NCBI RefSeq assembly: GCF_000756385.1
Contig: NZ_JNFC01000034.1
Coordinates: 62,001 to 126,000, forward strand
Direction of reading: 5' to 3'
Source of the DNA: Sphingopyxis sp. LC363
GTDB lineage: Bacteria; Pseudomonadota; Alphaproteobacteria; Sphingomonadales; Sphingomonadaceae
Length of the DNA: 64,000 nt
Notes under the pieces: generated by a model
The model's database searches: none
What the model saw: only the letters and a program-made list of their open reading frames with translations
What the model was told of the DNA's origin: nothing
Position numbers and translations under genes: made by a program
Part shown: positions 63,121 through 64,000 of the stretch, one piece after another
How positions within the stretch are numbered: the first letter of the stretch is position 1
Layout of the letters: each line of letters opens with the position of its first letter

Positions 63121-64000
63121 ATGTTGAAAAGATTCCTCCCGCTCGCCGCGGTCGTCACCTTCATCCTCCCGTCGCTCGCCGCCGCGCAGGGCGTAACCTC
63201 GTCGGCCGACCCGCGCGCGACCGAGGCGGGGCGCGAGATTTTGCACCAAGGCGGCACCGCAGCCGACGCAGCCGTTGCCATGGTCGCGGTGCTCACGCTG
63301 GTCGAACCGCAATCGAGCGGCATCGGCGGCGGCGGCTTCATGCTGCATCACAATGCGAAGGACGGCAGCATATCGACGATCGACGGCCGCGAAATGGCGC
63401 CGGCAGCGGCCAAGCCCGAACGCTTCCTCGGTCCCGACGGAAAAGCGCGCGGCTATATGGACGTCATTCCCGGCGGGCTGTCGGTCGGCGTGCCCGGCAA
63501 TATGCGGCTGATGGAAATGGCGCATAAGAAATGGGGCAAGCTCGAATGGAAAGCGCTGTTCGCGCCCGCGATCAAGCTCGCCGAAGAAGGCTTCATCGTC
63601 ACCCCCGCGCTCAACAACTGGCTCGTCGAGTTCGAGCCGATGTGGAAGGATTTTCCCGACGCGCGCGCAATCTATTATGTGGACGGCAAGCCCGCACCGG
63701 TCGGTACGCGGATCAAGAATCCCGCCTATGCCGCAACCCTGCGCGCCATTGCCGCGCGCGGCCCCGACGCCTTTTATTCGGGCGGCAATGCCAGGGCGAT
63801 TACCGACGCGGTGGCAAAGGCGCCGCGCAACGCGGCCGCGCTCACCGCGAAGGATCTCGCGGCCTATACGGCAAAGGAACGCCCGGCCGTCTGCACCAGC
63901 TATCGCGTCTACAAGGTCTGCGGCATGGGCCCGCCCTCGTCGGGCGCGACGACCGTTTTCGGCATTCTCGGCATGATCGAGGGCTGGGACATGAAGGCGA
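63121..64000 (+). CDS. Gamma-glutamyltransferase, 3' end outside window
   Basis: The frame opens at ATG 63121 and is intact to the window end (293 residues). A signal peptide ends near SLAAAQG. SSADPRATEAGREILHQGGTAADAAVA (about 27-53), VEPQSSGIGGGGFMLHH and DGREMAPAAA are the family motifs of the large subunit; GGLSVGVPGNMRLMEMAHKKWGKL follows. The autocleavage Thr is beyond the window. It would hydrolyse or transfer the gamma-glutamyl group of glutathione in the periplasm. Confidence 0.93.
   Translation, partial: MLKRFLPLAAVVTFILPSLAAAQGVTSSADPRATEAGREILHQGGTAADAAVAMVAVLTLVEPQSSGIGGGGFMLHHNAKDGSISTIDGREMAPAAAKPERFLGPDGKARGYMDVIPGGLSVGVPGNMRLMEMAHKKWGKLEWKALFAPAIKLAEEGFIVTPALNNWLVEFEPMWKDFPDARAIYYVDGKPAPVGTRIKNPAYAATLRAIAARGPDAFYSGGNARAITDAVAKAPRNAAALTAKDLAAYTAKERPAVCTSYRVYKVCGMGPPSSGATTVFGILGMIEGWDMKA

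Overview
The window reads as chromosome of a high-GC alphaproteobacterium of the Sphingomonadales, most like Sphingopyxis or Sphingomonas. Evidence: dense high-GC coding with many ATGA/GTGA start-stop overlaps, a Caulobacter-type TonB-dependent receptor, GH97, cupin-8 and LacI remnants, an sufBCDS operon headed by an Rrf2 regulator, orphan cobS/cobT with J-domain and BolA genes, and GC-rich palindromic repeats in intergenic and even coding positions. No rRNA, tRNA, CRISPR array, prophage or insertion-sequence transposase was recognised.

1-17.8 kb is an accessory carbohydrate and sulfate-ester region. It holds two S1-type sulfatases around a TetR regulator, an amidohydrolase and aldo/keto reductase, then GFA, GNAT and Fe-alcohol dehydrogenase genes. 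A decaying glycan locus follows (truncated lacI, frameshifted cupin-8, doubly damaged GH97). Next is a probable uronate-glycan uptake cluster: FCD-type GntR regulator, TonB-dependent receptor, PHP-like periplasmic protein, KduI and a divergent DUF4861 gene.

17.8-37 kb holds a GT4 glycosyltransferase with an LpxH-like phosphoesterase, a thiamine-diphosphate enzyme with an aldehyde dehydrogenase, cobT and cobS separated by an MFS/microprotein pair and a lipoprotein hydrolase, the J-domain/BolA/cupin/pirin block, an epoxide-hydrolase-like enzyme, an AraC regulator, a serine hydrolase, PhzF and PdxH.

37-52 kb is mostly housekeeping and transport: CbpA-like DnaJ, BrkB, FabI, GNAT, AroC, an SLC13-type transporter, two dicarboxylate/amino-acid symporters, a low-complexity lipoprotein, a cytochrome P450, a CPA2 antiporter, an extensin-like protein and an MddA/NnrU-like membrane protein.

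52-58.7 kb is a complete suf operon on the minus strand (Rrf2 regulator, sufB, DUF559, unknown ORF, sufC, sufD, sufS, sufT, sufA). It is the most unusual part. Between sufB and sufC sits a DUF559 (Vsr-like nuclease fold) gene whose nuclease core lies in the loop of an inverted pair of palindromic repeats. Its last 17 codons repeat the last 17 of sufB with the same amino acids but different codons. A second inverted repeat pair has been read into the C-terminus of the Rrf2 regulator and ends exactly at the sufB start. These suggest that a palindrome-flanked DUF559 cassette, and palindrome pairs without a gene, have invaded an essential operon while preserving the frames. 58.7-64 kb ends with a possible small RNA with a strong terminator, an AraC regulator, a DUF885 lipoprotein, pyrD and the start of a gamma-glutamyltransferase.
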